A stretch of DNA of 64,000 bases, taken from NCBI GenBank assembly GCA_002426195.1, contig DIOT01000013.1, positions 82,869 to 146,868 of the forward strand, read 5' to 3'. This document shows, piece after piece, positions 52,618-61,122 of the stretch. The DNA comes from Bacteroidales bacterium UBA5507. Lineage in GTDB: Bacteria; Bacteroidota; Bacteroidia; Bacteroidales; Lentimicrobiaceae. The position numbers and the translations under genes are program-made. Under the pieces are notes generated by a model. It did no database searches, was not told where the DNA came from, and saw nothing but the letters and a program-made list of their open reading frames with translations. Position 1 is the first letter of the stretch; every line of letters starts with the position of its first letter.

Positions 52618-55020
52618 CTATTCGTATTTAAGTGCCTCCAAAGGATTGGAGTTAGCAGTACTTCCTGCCTTAAATATAATAGTTATAAACGCAATAACCA
52701 AGGCAGCGGTCAGGGCAATTACAATATTAAGAACATTTATATCAACCCTGTAGGGATAGTTATCAAGGAATCTCTGAATGAAAATCGCTGAAACAGGAAT
52801 AGCAATAATACCTGCCAGTCCGACAAGATACATGTACTCTTTGATAAGACTGAGAACGATAGAAGAAACCGAGCTGCCCAATACCTTTTTAATTCCAATG
52901 ATTTTTGTTTTCTGTTCTATGAGAAGTGAAGTAAGTCCGTATAATCCCAGGCTTGAGAGAAACATACTGATAATTGCAAACGCTACAAACAATGTTCGCA
53001 TCTTGAGATCGCTCTCATAACTATCGTACAAATACTTTTCGGAAGTAATTGACTGATATGGTGTTTTTGGATATAAATCATTCCACTTGGTTTGTATAAA
53101 ATCCTCAATCTTTTCCTTTTTTTCCTGTGCTGAATACTTAATTGTAACGCCTCTGAAATTCTCCGGTACATAGAAGTATGCAGCAGGCTCAATCAGTGAT
53201 TTCAGATTGTAATAGTGATAATCCCTTATCACACCAATAACTTTGGGATTTACAGTGGTATCAGGTGAAAAAGCATTAACAAGTCGCTTATCCCTGATAT
53301 CCTTCCACCCTAGTTCTTTAATAGCACTCTCATTGAGTATAACAACACCACCGTGATCTGACTGGATATCCGGGTTGAAGTTTCTGCCTTCTACCATCTT
53401 TATCCCCATTGCATCAAAGAACTCAGGTTCAACAAATCCAAACCTTACAGTAAGTCGGGTTTGTGCAGAGTCATCAACATAAATTGCACCCTGTGAACCA
53501 CTTACCCCGTTCATAAATGAAGAACCTGCTACGTTCTTAATTGCAGGATTCTCCATCAATTCCTTTTTCAATACATCAAGCTTCCTGTAGTCATCATCTC
53601 CGAAAAACAGGAACATCGACTGATCATAATTAATCCCAAGGTCTTTCTGCTTTATATACTTCATCTGGTCGTTTATCATTAAGATTGAAAAAATCAATCC
53701 AATGCTGATGGCAAACTGAAAAACAATGAGACTTTTACTCAGAATTCCTGTTTTACCATGCGTCTTAATACCCCCCTTTAACACACTTACCGGTTGGAAA
53801 CGTGAAAGATAGAAAGCAGGATATGAACCTGAAATCAGGCTGATTACAAGGAGCAGCAGGAACAAGCCAAACATAAATGATGGGTCACTGAAGTCAATCC
53901 TGAAATCAGTATTCAGCATCTTGTTCAGCTCTGGGAGTATAAATTCCAGAATACCAATTGCAAAAAGAATAGCAAGCAGGGTAATAACAAACGACTCACT
54001 GATGAACCGATAAACAAGGCTCATCCTGTCGGCCCCGAGTACTTTACGCATTCCAACTTCACGCGCCTGCTTCACTGACCGGGCAAGAGAAATATTGATG
54101 TAATTAACACAGGCAATGAGCAGAATCAGAATCGCGATAATATCAAAAATCAGGAGGACTTTGGCGTCGCCAATACCACTCACCATTTGAAACTTTATGT
54201 GCTGTGACCCAAGATAGATATCATCAAAAGGTTGTAAATACATTTCGAGGAATTGCCAGCCCTCATCCTGACTGAATATCTTATCTTCAATAAACTTTGG
54301 GAATGCAGCTTCAATTATCTCTGCATCACGCGGATTATCTAAAAGCAGGTAAGTAACAAAAGAATTTGAACCCCAGCGGCGCATCCATTCAAATCCGGGC
54401 ATGTTCTCTATTGAAGACATTGAAATAATTGCCTCGAAATAAATGTGAGCTTGCTTTGTCTGGTTTTCGAATACTCCATCAATCTTATATCCTTCACCAT
54501 CAAGCATAATGGTGTTGTTGTAGGCTTTATCGGCAGTGCCAAAATACTTTTCAGCGAAATCTTCCGAAACCACCATAGTATTAGGTTCTTTAAGAACCAG
54601 TGATGGATTGCCGCGCAAAAACTTAACTGAAAACATTTCTATAAAATCGGGGTCTGCCACCATCATATTTTCTTCACGCAGCAGCTTGTCACCATATTCT
54701 ACTGAAGCAACAAAATAAGCCGGCATAACCCTTGTGGCTTTTTTAACCTGAGGGAAGGAGTGTTTCAGTTCTTCAGCAAGAGGCCCCATTGTTATTGCCA
54801 CATGCTGATTCCCCACACCCGGTTCATTTTGCACCTCCACAACCCTGAACATGTTATGGCGGTTATCAAAATGCTTGTCATGTCCCCTCTCATGAGTAAC
54901 ATACAACATAATAAGTATGAAAGCGGCAATACCGACTGAAAGCCCGGCAAGGTTTATCAGGAGATAGGTTTTTTGCCGGGTTAGACTACGGAAAGAGGAT
55001 ATGACAAAACTTATGAACAT
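52618..55020 (-). CDS. MacB/FtsX-type ABC transporter permease (export operon, third gene)
   Basis: An 800-residue permease with the same double-length plan as the one at 37712-40135: helix 20-42, MacB-type periplasmic core, helices and FtsX domain around 285-420 (SVKQAREVGMRKVLGADR), second periplasmic domain, final FtsX domain 675-800 (EQKTKIIGIKKVLGSS), C-terminal SNPLEALKYE. It starts 9 bases after the ATPase gene, so the pair forms the transporter with the adaptor encoded first. Cargo unknown; MacB relatives move peptides, lipids or antibiotics from the periplasm through an outer-membrane channel. No TolC homologue is encoded in the window. Confidence 0.9.
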   Translation of the reverse strand: MFISFVISSFRSLTRQKTYLLINLAGLSVGIAAFILIMLYVTHERGHDKHFDNRHNMFRVVEVQNEPGVGNQHVAITMGPLAEELKHSFPQVKKATRVMPAYFVASVEYGDKLLREENMMVADPDFIEMFSVKFLRGNPSLVLKEPNTMVVSEDFAEKYFGTADKAYNNTIMLDGEGYKIDGVFENQTKQAHIYFEAIISMSSIENMPGFEWMRRWGSNSFVTYLLLDNPRDAEIIEAAFPKFIEDKIFSQDEGWQFLEMYLQPFDDIYLGSQHIKFQMVSGIGDAKVLLIFDIIAILILLIACVNYINISLARSVKQAREVGMRKVLGADRMSLVYRFISESFVITLLAILFAIGILEFILPELNKMLNTDFRIDFSDPSFMFGLFLLLLVISLISGSYPAFYLSRFQPVSVLKGGIKTHGKTGILSKSLIVFQFAISIGLIFSILMINDQMKYIKQKDLGINYDQSMFLFFGDDDYRKLDVLKKELMENPAIKNVAGSSFMNGVSGSQGAIYVDDSAQTRLTVRFGFVEPEFFDAMGIKMVEGRNFNPDIQSDHGGVVILNESAIKELGWKDIRDKRLVNAFSPDTTVNPKVIGVIRDYHYYNLKSLIEPAAYFYVPENFRGVTIKYSAQEKKEKIEDFIQTKWNDLYPKTPYQSITSEKYLYDSYESDLKMRTLFVAFAIISMFLSSLGLYGLTSLLIEQKTKIIGIKKVLGSSVSSIVLSLIKEYMYLVGLAGIIAIPVSAIFIQRFLDNYPYRVDINVLNIVIALTAALVIAFITIIFKAGSTANSNPLEALKYE

Positions 55021-55029
55021 AAAACGAAA

Positions 55030-55746
55030 TTAGCCTTGTGTAGGAATTTCGGGTTTTGGTATTCTGATGTTCTCATTAACAATTTGTCCGTCAAACAACC
55101 TTATAATCCTCTGGCTGTACTCTGCATCATGCTGCGAGTGTGTAACCATAATAATGGTAGTGCCTTGTTGGTTAAGCTGTGCCAGCAGATTCATCACTTC
55201 TTCACCATGCGACGAATCGAGATTACCTGTCGGCTCGTCAGCAAGAATGAGATGAGGATTGGCCACAACTGCTCTGGCAACGGCAACTCTTTGCTGCTGA
55301 CCACCTGATAGTTGAAGAGGAAAATGCTTACGACGGTGCATAATCTGCATTTGTTCCAGAGTAGCTTCAACCCGTTTTTTTCTCTCCGACGAACTCATGC
55401 CCAGATAAATCAATGGCAATTCCACATTCTCATATACGTTCAGTTCATCAATAAGATTAAAGTTCTGAAACACGAAGCCAATATTCCGCTTCCGGAGGTT
55501 AGCCCTCATCTTTTCGGTAAACTTCGATACTTCCTGATCAAGGAAAAAGTAATCTCCTTCTGACGGATTATCGAGCAATCCAAGGATATTAAGCAAAGTA
55601 GACTTACCACAGCCCGAAGGTCCCATGATAGCAACGAACTCTCCTGTTTTAATTTGGAATGACACCTTGTTAAGAGCAGTGGTTTCCACTTCATCGGTTC
55701 GGAAGATTTTTGTAAGATTGGTAGTTTTAAGCATCGTTGTGTTCAT
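55030..55746 (-). CDS. ABC transporter ATP-binding protein (MacB/LolD-type)
   Basis: A 238-residue ATPase of the MacB/LolD class. Walker A is GPSGCGKST, signature LSGGQQQRVAVARA, Walker B LILADEPTGNLDS, H-loop VTHSQHD. It starts 20 bases after the adaptor gene and precedes the permease by 9 bases. It powers the mechanotransmission cycle of the permease from the cytoplasmic side. The frame allows MNTTMLKTTNL; MLKTTNL (ATG four codons on) is also possible. Confidence 0.95.
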   Translation of the reverse strand: MNTTMLKTTNLTKIFRTDEVETTALNKVSFQIKTGEFVAIMGPSGCGKSTLLNILGLLDNPSEGDYFFLDQEVSKFTEKMRANLRKRNIGFVFQNFNLIDELNVYENVELPLIYLGMSSSERKKRVEATLEQMQIMHRRKHFPLQLSGGQQQRVAVARAVVANPHLILADEPTGNLDSSHGEEVMNLLAQLNQQGTTIIMVTHSQHDAEYSQRIIRLFDGQIVNENIRIPKPEIPTQG

Positions 55747-55766
55747 GAGATTAAGTATTTAATATT

Positions 55767-57017
55767 TTACCTGAAGATTAACTTTTCTTTCTTTCCGAAA
55801 GGCTCATAGGAGGAAATAATAACCTTTTCGCCGGGCTTAATTCCTTCCAGGACCTCATATGAGTAAATATTCTGCCGGCCTATCCTGATATTTCTCTTAG
55901 TAGCAGAAGTGCCGTCAGGTGCAACAACATAAATCCATTTACCGCCGGTTTCCTGATAGAAACTACCCCTTTTAACGGTTACTGCATCAGTTTCACCTGA
56001 AAACTTTATACGTACCTGCAGAGTCTGACCTCTCTTAATATTTTCGGGTTCTTCACCATTAAAAACCATATCAACCTGGAATGACCCGTTGGTAACGTTT
56101 GTATAGATCTTAAAAATACTCAGCTGGAACACTTTTCCACCCAGATCAAATTCAGCTTCCTGACCTTCAAAAATTCGTGCAATATATCTTTCGTCGACAT
56201 TGGCCCTGACTTTAAAACCTCCGGGTATATCAATCTGGCCCAAATGCTGACCGGCAGTCTTTGTTTCACCAATTTCAACGTTAAACGAGGAAAGCACACC
56301 ACTTACGGGCGATTTAATCGTCATGTTATCCATATTCTCCTTCAGCAATGACAGGTTATTCTGCATCCTGTCCATAGAAGAATTTATCTGCTGACTCTGC
56401 CTGACACCTGAAATGGAATCCAGTCGTTTTAGATTGAGACTAATATTCAGTTGATTCAATGCATACTTATAATCGCGTTCAGCATCTTCAAATTCCTTTA
56501 ATGAAATAAGCTTATCCTTGTAAAATCCTTCCTTACGGTTGAAATCGGTCTTCAGTTTATCAATCTGATAGTACAATTCAGTAATTTCCTTCTGACGGGT
56601 ATACTTAAGCTGTTCGAGACTGATGAGAGTGTTAGCCAGGTTGTTGATAGCGTCGTACATGCGGGTCTCCTGATCCATATAACTCAATTCCATATTGGCA
56701 TTAGTAAGCTTCAGTATCGGATCTCCCTGATTCAGTAAGGCACCGTCTTCCACGTACACTGCCTCAACCACGCCACCCTGCACTGCATCAATAAACACGG
56801 TATTACGTGGCAACAGCACACCGTCTACAGGAATGAACTCCTGAAATTTCTCTTGCTTAACCTCGGCAATTGTAACCTGATTCTGTTGAACATACAGTTT
56901 GCTGCTGTTATCCCTGAAAAAAAACAACCAAACCACTCCGATAATAAAAACACCTAAAGCCGATATTCCGGCTATCTTACCTGTAGTCCAGGTCTTCTTT
57001 TCAATTACTCTATCCAT
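55767..57017 (-). CDS. Periplasmic adaptor (HlyD/MacA-like) of the export system
   Basis: A 416-residue membrane fusion protein. One N-terminal helix (about 14-34), then a lipoyl-type half (VDGVLLPRNTVFIDAVQGG, residues 58-76), a helical hairpin (about 105-235), the second lipoyl half (MTIKSPVSGVLSSFNVEIGE) and beta-barrel and membrane-proximal domains. It bridges the inner-membrane permease and an outer-membrane channel. First gene of the minus-strand operon. Its start is 18 bases from the predicted transcription start of a sigma-54-type promoter at 57047-57061. Confidence 0.9.
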   Translation of the reverse strand: MDRVIEKKTWTTGKIAGISALGVFIIGVVWLFFFRDNSSKLYVQQNQVTIAEVKQEKFQEFIPVDGVLLPRNTVFIDAVQGGVVEAVYVEDGALLNQGDPILKLTNANMELSYMDQETRMYDAINNLANTLISLEQLKYTRQKEITELYYQIDKLKTDFNRKEGFYKDKLISLKEFEDAERDYKYALNQLNISLNLKRLDSISGVRQSQQINSSMDRMQNNLSLLKENMDNMTIKSPVSGVLSSFNVEIGETKTAGQHLGQIDIPGGFKVRANVDERYIARIFEGQEAEFDLGGKVFQLSIFKIYTNVTNGSFQVDMVFNGEEPENIKRGQTLQVRIKFSGETDAVTVKRGSFYQETGGKWIYVVAPDGTSATKRNIRIGRQNIYSYEVLEGIKPGEKVIISSYEPFGKKEKLIFR

Positions 57018-57046
57018 TTCAACTGTTTAACAGTTATCAAGTAATG

Positions 57047-57061
57047 CCAAAATACGTGCCA
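57047..57061 (-). promoter_or_regulatory. Near-consensus sigma-54 (-24/-12) promoter for the export operon
   Basis: The minus strand reads TGGCACGTATTTTGG. Against the RpoN consensus TGGCACG-N4-TTGC the whole -24 block (TGGCACG) is exact and the -12 block is TTGG, with one mismatch at the C. Spacing between the two GG/GC positions is correct at 10 bases. Transcription would start near 57035, just before the adaptor ATG at 57017. The adjacent NtrC-type regulator gene makes the match meaningful. Confidence 0.7.
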
Positions 57062-57135
57062 CAATGCTCAATCAATTGATTCTGTACGCCTTGGCAATAA
57101 TTTCATAAAAATAGTTAAAAATTACCGTCCATCCA

Positions 57136-57163
57136 CGAACAATATTGTTCGAATCCGAACAAT
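57136..57163. promoter_or_regulatory. Upstream activator site: three alternating CGAACAAT half-sites
   Basis: CGAACAATATTGTTCG (57136-57151) is a perfect 16-bp palindrome. A third half-site CGAACAAT follows at 57156-57163, so ATTGTTCG-4 bases-CGAACAAT makes a second inverted pair. It lies about 100 bases upstream of the sigma-54 promoter and 65 bases before the regulator gene, where enhancer sites of NtrC-family activators are usually found. Confidence 0.7.
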
Positions 57164-57227
57164 AATAACTATATTAGCACACTTTATTAAGTGTTCATAT
57201 ACAAAGAACAGAAAAAATCCTTATCAA

Positions 57228-58607
57228 ATGAGTAAAATTGACGCCAGAATTTTAATAATTGACGATGACACCGATGTTCTGCTCGCGGCAAAGCTATTTC
57301 TTAAACAACATGTTACGGTAATACACACCGAGAGAAATCCAGAGAACATCCCTGCACTGCTCAAGAATGAAAACTATGATCTAATACTGCTTGATATGAA
57401 TTTTTCGCGTGATGCAACAAGCGGAAAAGAAGGATTTCACTGGCTGAATAAAATTATTGAGATAGATCCACTGGCAGTTGTTATCTTCATCACAGGCTAT
57501 GGCGATATAGAACTTGCAGTCCAGGGCATAAAAGAAGGAGCCGCCAATTTCATACTCAAACCATGGGACAACAAAAAGTTGCTTGCTACAATTACAGCTA
57601 ACCTTAAGGTTCGTCAGTCAAATGAGCTGATAAACGATCTTCAGAGCAAACAAAAAGTGCTTATTGCTGATCAGGATGCAGGATATACCAACCTTATCGG
57701 ACAATCGCCGGCGATGCGTAAAGTAATGGCTACAGTCGAAAAAGTCGCCAAAACAGAAGCGAATGTGCTTATACTGGGTGAAAATGGAACCGGTAAGGAA
57801 CTCATAGCCCGGGCAATACACAAAGCCTCGGCACGCAATAAGGAAGTATTTATAAGCGTAGACCTTGGAGCAATCAGCGAAACCCTGTTCGAGAGCGAAC
57901 TGTTCGGCTTCAAGAAAGGAGCCTTCACCGATGCTAAAGAAGACCGCGCCGGTCGCTTTGAAGCAGCCAACAGAGGCACCATCTTCCTCGATGAAATCGG
58001 CAACCTTTCGTTCCCTCTGCAATCAAAACTCCTTAGTGTAATCCAGAACCGCAAAGTCGTAAGATTGGGTACCAACCGCGAAATTCCCATCGATGTCAGA
58101 CTTATATGCGCAACCAATATGCCACTGTATCAAATGGTTGCAGATGGAAAATTCCGACAGGATTTACTTTACAGGATCAACACTGTTGAAGTATTGCTTC
58201 CCCCGTTAAGGGAACGGGTTGAAGACATACAACTACTTGTGGAACACTTTTTGACTATCTACTGCAAAAAGTACAAAATGCCGTTGAAGAGAATAAACCC
58301 CTCAACAATCAAGCGGCTTGAAAAGCACACCTGGCCGGGGAACATCAGAGAACTGCAACACTCAGTTGAACGGGCTATAATCATGAGCGAAAGCAATATC
58401 CTGCAACCACAGGACTTCTTCCTTTCGCAGCTCGACGACAATGACGACTACGACCAGATGGACGATATCACAAACCTGGAAGAAAGAGAAAAACTACTAA
58501 TACGAAAAGTAATCGATAAACATGGTGGCAACATAAGTAAAGCTGCCAAAGAACTGGGGCTGACAAGAGCATCATTGTACCGAAGAATAGAAAAGCATGG
58601 TCTTTAA
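57228..58607 (+). CDS. NtrC-family sigma-54-dependent response regulator
   Basis: A 459-residue activator. Receiver domain 1-125 with phosphoacceptor D56 (ILLDMNF). AAA+ domain about 155-395 with Walker A GENGTGK (184-190) and the sigma-54-contact loop GAFTDA (231-236), where the classical motif is GAFTGA. Walker B is GTIFLDEIGN. C-terminal Fis-type HTH (NISKAAKELGLTRASLYRRIEKHGL). It binds upstream sites and remodels RpoN holoenzyme. The likely site is the palindrome cluster 65 bases upstream, shared with the divergent export operon. Its stop overlaps the start of the kinase gene by 11 bases, so they form one two-component pair. Confidence 0.93.
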   Translation: MSKIDARILIIDDDTDVLLAAKLFLKQHVTVIHTERNPENIPALLKNENYDLILLDMNFSRDATSGKEGFHWLNKIIEIDPLAVVIFITGYGDIELAVQGIKEGAANFILKPWDNKKLLATITANLKVRQSNELINDLQSKQKVLIADQDAGYTNLIGQSPAMRKVMATVEKVAKTEANVLILGENGTGKELIARAIHKASARNKEVFISVDLGAISETLFESELFGFKKGAFTDAKEDRAGRFEAANRGTIFLDEIGNLSFPLQSKLLSVIQNRKVVRLGTNREIPIDVRLICATNMPLYQMVADGKFRQDLLYRINTVEVLLPPLRERVEDIQLLVEHFLTIYCKKYKMPLKRINPSTIKRLEKHTWPGNIRELQHSVERAIIMSESNILQPQDFFLSQLDDNDDYDQMDDITNLEEREKLLIRKVIDKHGGNISKAAKELGLTRASLYRRIEKHGL

Positions 58608-59958
58608 AAAGTTCAGGATTTGGGTGTTTATAAGGGTGACGCTGATTACCCTCAATCTGCTTGTGCTCATATTGCTTATTCAGGGGCCTCAGCATCAGAT
58701 AACGTCATTTATCGCTGCTGCCCTGGTAATTGTGCAGATAATAAGCCTCATTTACTTCGTAGAACGAACCAACCGGAAATTAACTCATTTTCTGGAAAGC
58801 ATCAGGCACTCTGACTTCAGTACATCATTCAGTGACAGGGCGCTGGGAGGAACATTCGAAGGACTCAACAGAGCCTTTAATGAAGTTATTGCTGAATTCA
58901 GGAAAAACCGGGCTGAAAAAGAAGAACACTACAACTACCTGCTGACCGTGGTGCAGCATGTAAATATCGGAATACTGGCTTATAAGAAAGACGGGAAAGT
59001 CGATATCTTCAATAATGCCATCAAGCGACTCCTCAGAGTTTCCAACATACAATACATCCAGGATCTGGCATCTGTCAGACCGGAGCTTCCTGAAATGCTG
59101 CTCGGTATGAAAGCCGGCGATCGCCATCTTATGAAGCTTGTCATAGAAGAAGACCTGCTGCACCTGGCAATGTATGCCACGGAATTCAGGATGCGGGGTG
59201 AAGAATTCCTGCTTGTATCACTTCAAAACATAACTGCCGAACTCGACGAAAAAGAGATTGAATCGTGGCAAAACCTCATCAGAGTGCTTACTCACGAAAT
59301 CATGAACTCAATAACGCCCATATCATCACTGGCATCCACAGTTGAAGACATGCTCTTTGATGAACCTGCCGATCAGGAAAAAGTGAAACTTAAACATCTG
59401 GATGAAGATGATATCGACAGTGTATACGAAGCACTCACCATCATACATAACAGAAGTAACGGACTGCTTACATTTGTTGAAAATTACCGCAGCCTGACAA
59501 GGATACCAAGACCAAACTTCCGTCATTTTCCGGTTAAAGAACTATTTGACAGGGCACATGTTCTTTTAAAACCAAAGATGGATAAATACGGAATAGTCTG
59601 CACTAAAAAGCTTTATCCCGAAGAGCTGATGATCACTGCTGATCCCGACCTGCTTGATCAGGTATTTATTAACCTGCTGATGAATGCAATGGATGCTGTT
59701 AAGGACAGTGAAAATCCAACGATAGAAGTAGTTGCGTCATTAAATGAGGGCGACAGGGTAACAATAGATATTGCCGACAATGGACACGGAATAAAACCCG
59801 ATATAATGGATAAGATTTTCATGCCGTTCTTCACATCAAAAAAGCACGGATCGGGAATAGGCCTAAGCTTGTCACGGCAAATAATGCACCTGCATAAAGG
59901 ATCAATAGGCGTTAAATCAAAAGCCGGGGAAGGAACAGTATTCCGGCTAAATTTCTAA
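58597..59958 (+). CDS. NtrY-like sensor histidine kinase
   Basis: A 453-residue kinase. Two membrane helices (about 9-29 and 36-54) with only a very short loop between, so little periplasmic sensing surface. HAMP-like linker about 55-105, PAS-like domain about 110-215, phospho-accepting H233 in LTHEIMNSITP. HATPase has N-box (NLLMNAMDAV), G1 (DIADNGHGI) and GSGIGLSLSRQI. It would phosphorylate D56 of the regulator encoded immediately upstream. The short periplasmic loop suggests that it senses membrane state or a cytoplasmic signal. Confidence 0.92.
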   Translation: MVFKKFRIWVFIRVTLITLNLLVLILLIQGPQHQITSFIAAALVIVQIISLIYFVERTNRKLTHFLESIRHSDFSTSFSDRALGGTFEGLNRAFNEVIAEFRKNRAEKEEHYNYLLTVVQHVNIGILAYKKDGKVDIFNNAIKRLLRVSNIQYIQDLASVRPELPEMLLGMKAGDRHLMKLVIEEDLLHLAMYATEFRMRGEEFLLVSLQNITAELDEKEIESWQNLIRVLTHEIMNSITPISSLASTVEDMLFDEPADQEKVKLKHLDEDDIDSVYEALTIIHNRSNGLLTFVENYRSLTRIPRPNFRHFPVKELFDRAHVLLKPKMDKYGIVCTKKLYPEELMITADPDLLDQVFINLLMNAMDAVKDSENPTIEVVASLNEGDRVTIDIADNGHGIKPDIMDKIFMPFFTSKKHGSGIGLSLSRQIMHLHKGSIGVKSKAGEGTVFRLNF

Positions 59959-59972
59959 ACACAGAGCACACC

Positions 59973-60977
59973 ATGCGAATAACTTATAAAGCAGCAATAC
60001 TTCTCACTGTACTTACCACATTATCAACCTTCACATCGTGCAAGCCAAAAATCAGGGAAAATGTGACCAGTGAGACTAACACAGAGAAAAAAGTAAATGT
60101 GCCGGTATTTAGCGCCGACACAGCATACAGTTTCATAGAACAGCAACTTGCTTTCGGTCCCAGGGTGCCCAACACCAAAGCGCACAGGGAATGTGGTGAC
60201 TGGATTGTAAAAAAGCTGCAACAATATAATGCTGTTGTTACAGAGCAAAATGCAAATCTGCGTGCCTATGACGGTACAAACCTAAAGGCAAGAAACATAA
60301 TAGGCAGCTTCAACCCCGATGAACGATCAAGGGTTCTCTTATGCGCTCATTGGGATTCACGTCCCTGGGCTGATCATGATTCCGACCCTGCAAACCTTAA
60401 CAAGCCTGTGCCTGCAGCAAATGACGGAGCAAGCGGCGTTGCCGTCCTTCTTGAAATTGCGCGATTAATGAGCATTGACAATCCCGGGCTTGGAGTAGAT
60501 ATAGTGTTGTTTGATGCTGAAGATTATGGTGAACCACAGGATCAGCAAGGATATTATGCCGATTCGTGGGCACTGGGTTCACAATACTGGGCAGCCAATC
60601 CTCATGTACCAAACTATTCCGCACGATACGGAATACTTTTGGATATGGTAGGTGCCAAAGGTGCAGTATTTACAAAAGAACAATTCTCAAGGCAATTCGC
60701 ACCCAACATAGTGAGAAAAGTATGGCAGACTGCCGAAAGACTAGGATACAACAACCTGTTTGTCAATAAAGACTCCGGGCCTGTCACTGACGATCATTAT
60801 TATGTAAACCAGATATTACGGATACCCACGATAGATATCATTGACTATTCAGACGAAAGAGAGAAAGGCTTTTTTGAATACTGGCATACCATAGACGATA
60901 CCTTAGAACAGATAAGCCGTGAAACATTAAAAGGTGTTGGACAGACTGTAATTACAGTGGTTTACGAATCAGCCTGA
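59973..60977 (+). CDS. M28-family zinc peptidase / glutaminyl cyclase-like lipoprotein
   Basis: A 334-residue lipoprotein. Lipobox ending in C23 (STFTSCKP). M28 metal-site motifs: CAHWDSRP (His/Asp), AANDGASGVAVLLE (bridging Asp, then Glu), FDAEDYGE, and the later DDHYYVNQI (His). The overall layout with FGPRVPNTKAHREC is closer to glutaminyl cyclase-like M28 proteins than to leucyl aminopeptidases, so it could form N-terminal pyroglutamate on exported proteins, known for T9SS substrates in Bacteroidota. It starts 15 bases after the kinase gene and may be read through from it. Confidence 0.85.
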   Translation: MRITYKAAILLTVLTTLSTFTSCKPKIRENVTSETNTEKKVNVPVFSADTAYSFIEQQLAFGPRVPNTKAHRECGDWIVKKLQQYNAVVTEQNANLRAYDGTNLKARNIIGSFNPDERSRVLLCAHWDSRPWADHDSDPANLNKPVPAANDGASGVAVLLEIARLMSIDNPGLGVDIVLFDAEDYGEPQDQQGYYADSWALGSQYWAANPHVPNYSARYGILLDMVGAKGAVFTKEQFSRQFAPNIVRKVWQTAERLGYNNLFVNKDSGPVTDDHYYVNQILRIPTIDIIDYSDEREKGFFEYWHTIDDTLEQISRETLKGVGQTVITVVYESA

Positions 60978-61122
60978 GCTGGCTTGTATTTAACAAGATA
61001 ATGTTGTCCTCACTCCGGTTTATCATTTTGGCATCTTAGTGACTGTATTTGGCACTTTGGTAGTGATAAATTTAGTTTAATAATACGCCTGAAATATATC
61101 TTATTACCATAAAGCAATTAAC

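Noticed and set aside
37712..55020. The two MacB/FtsX permeases as a recent duplication
   Set aside because: They share architecture and motifs, but their sequences differ throughout and only one has ATPase and adaptor partners; this is a large old family rather than a local duplication.
57092..57108. A sigma-54 promoter reading toward the regulator gene (TTGGCAATAATTTCAT)
   Set aside because: It has a -24-like TGGCA but no GC at the -12 position, so autoregulation through RpoN is not supported.
57618..58117. Two long antisense frames (134 and 148 codons) inside the NtrC-type regulator gene
   Set aside because: The plus strand encodes a complete, conserved AAA+ domain here; the antisense translations have no recognisable features.
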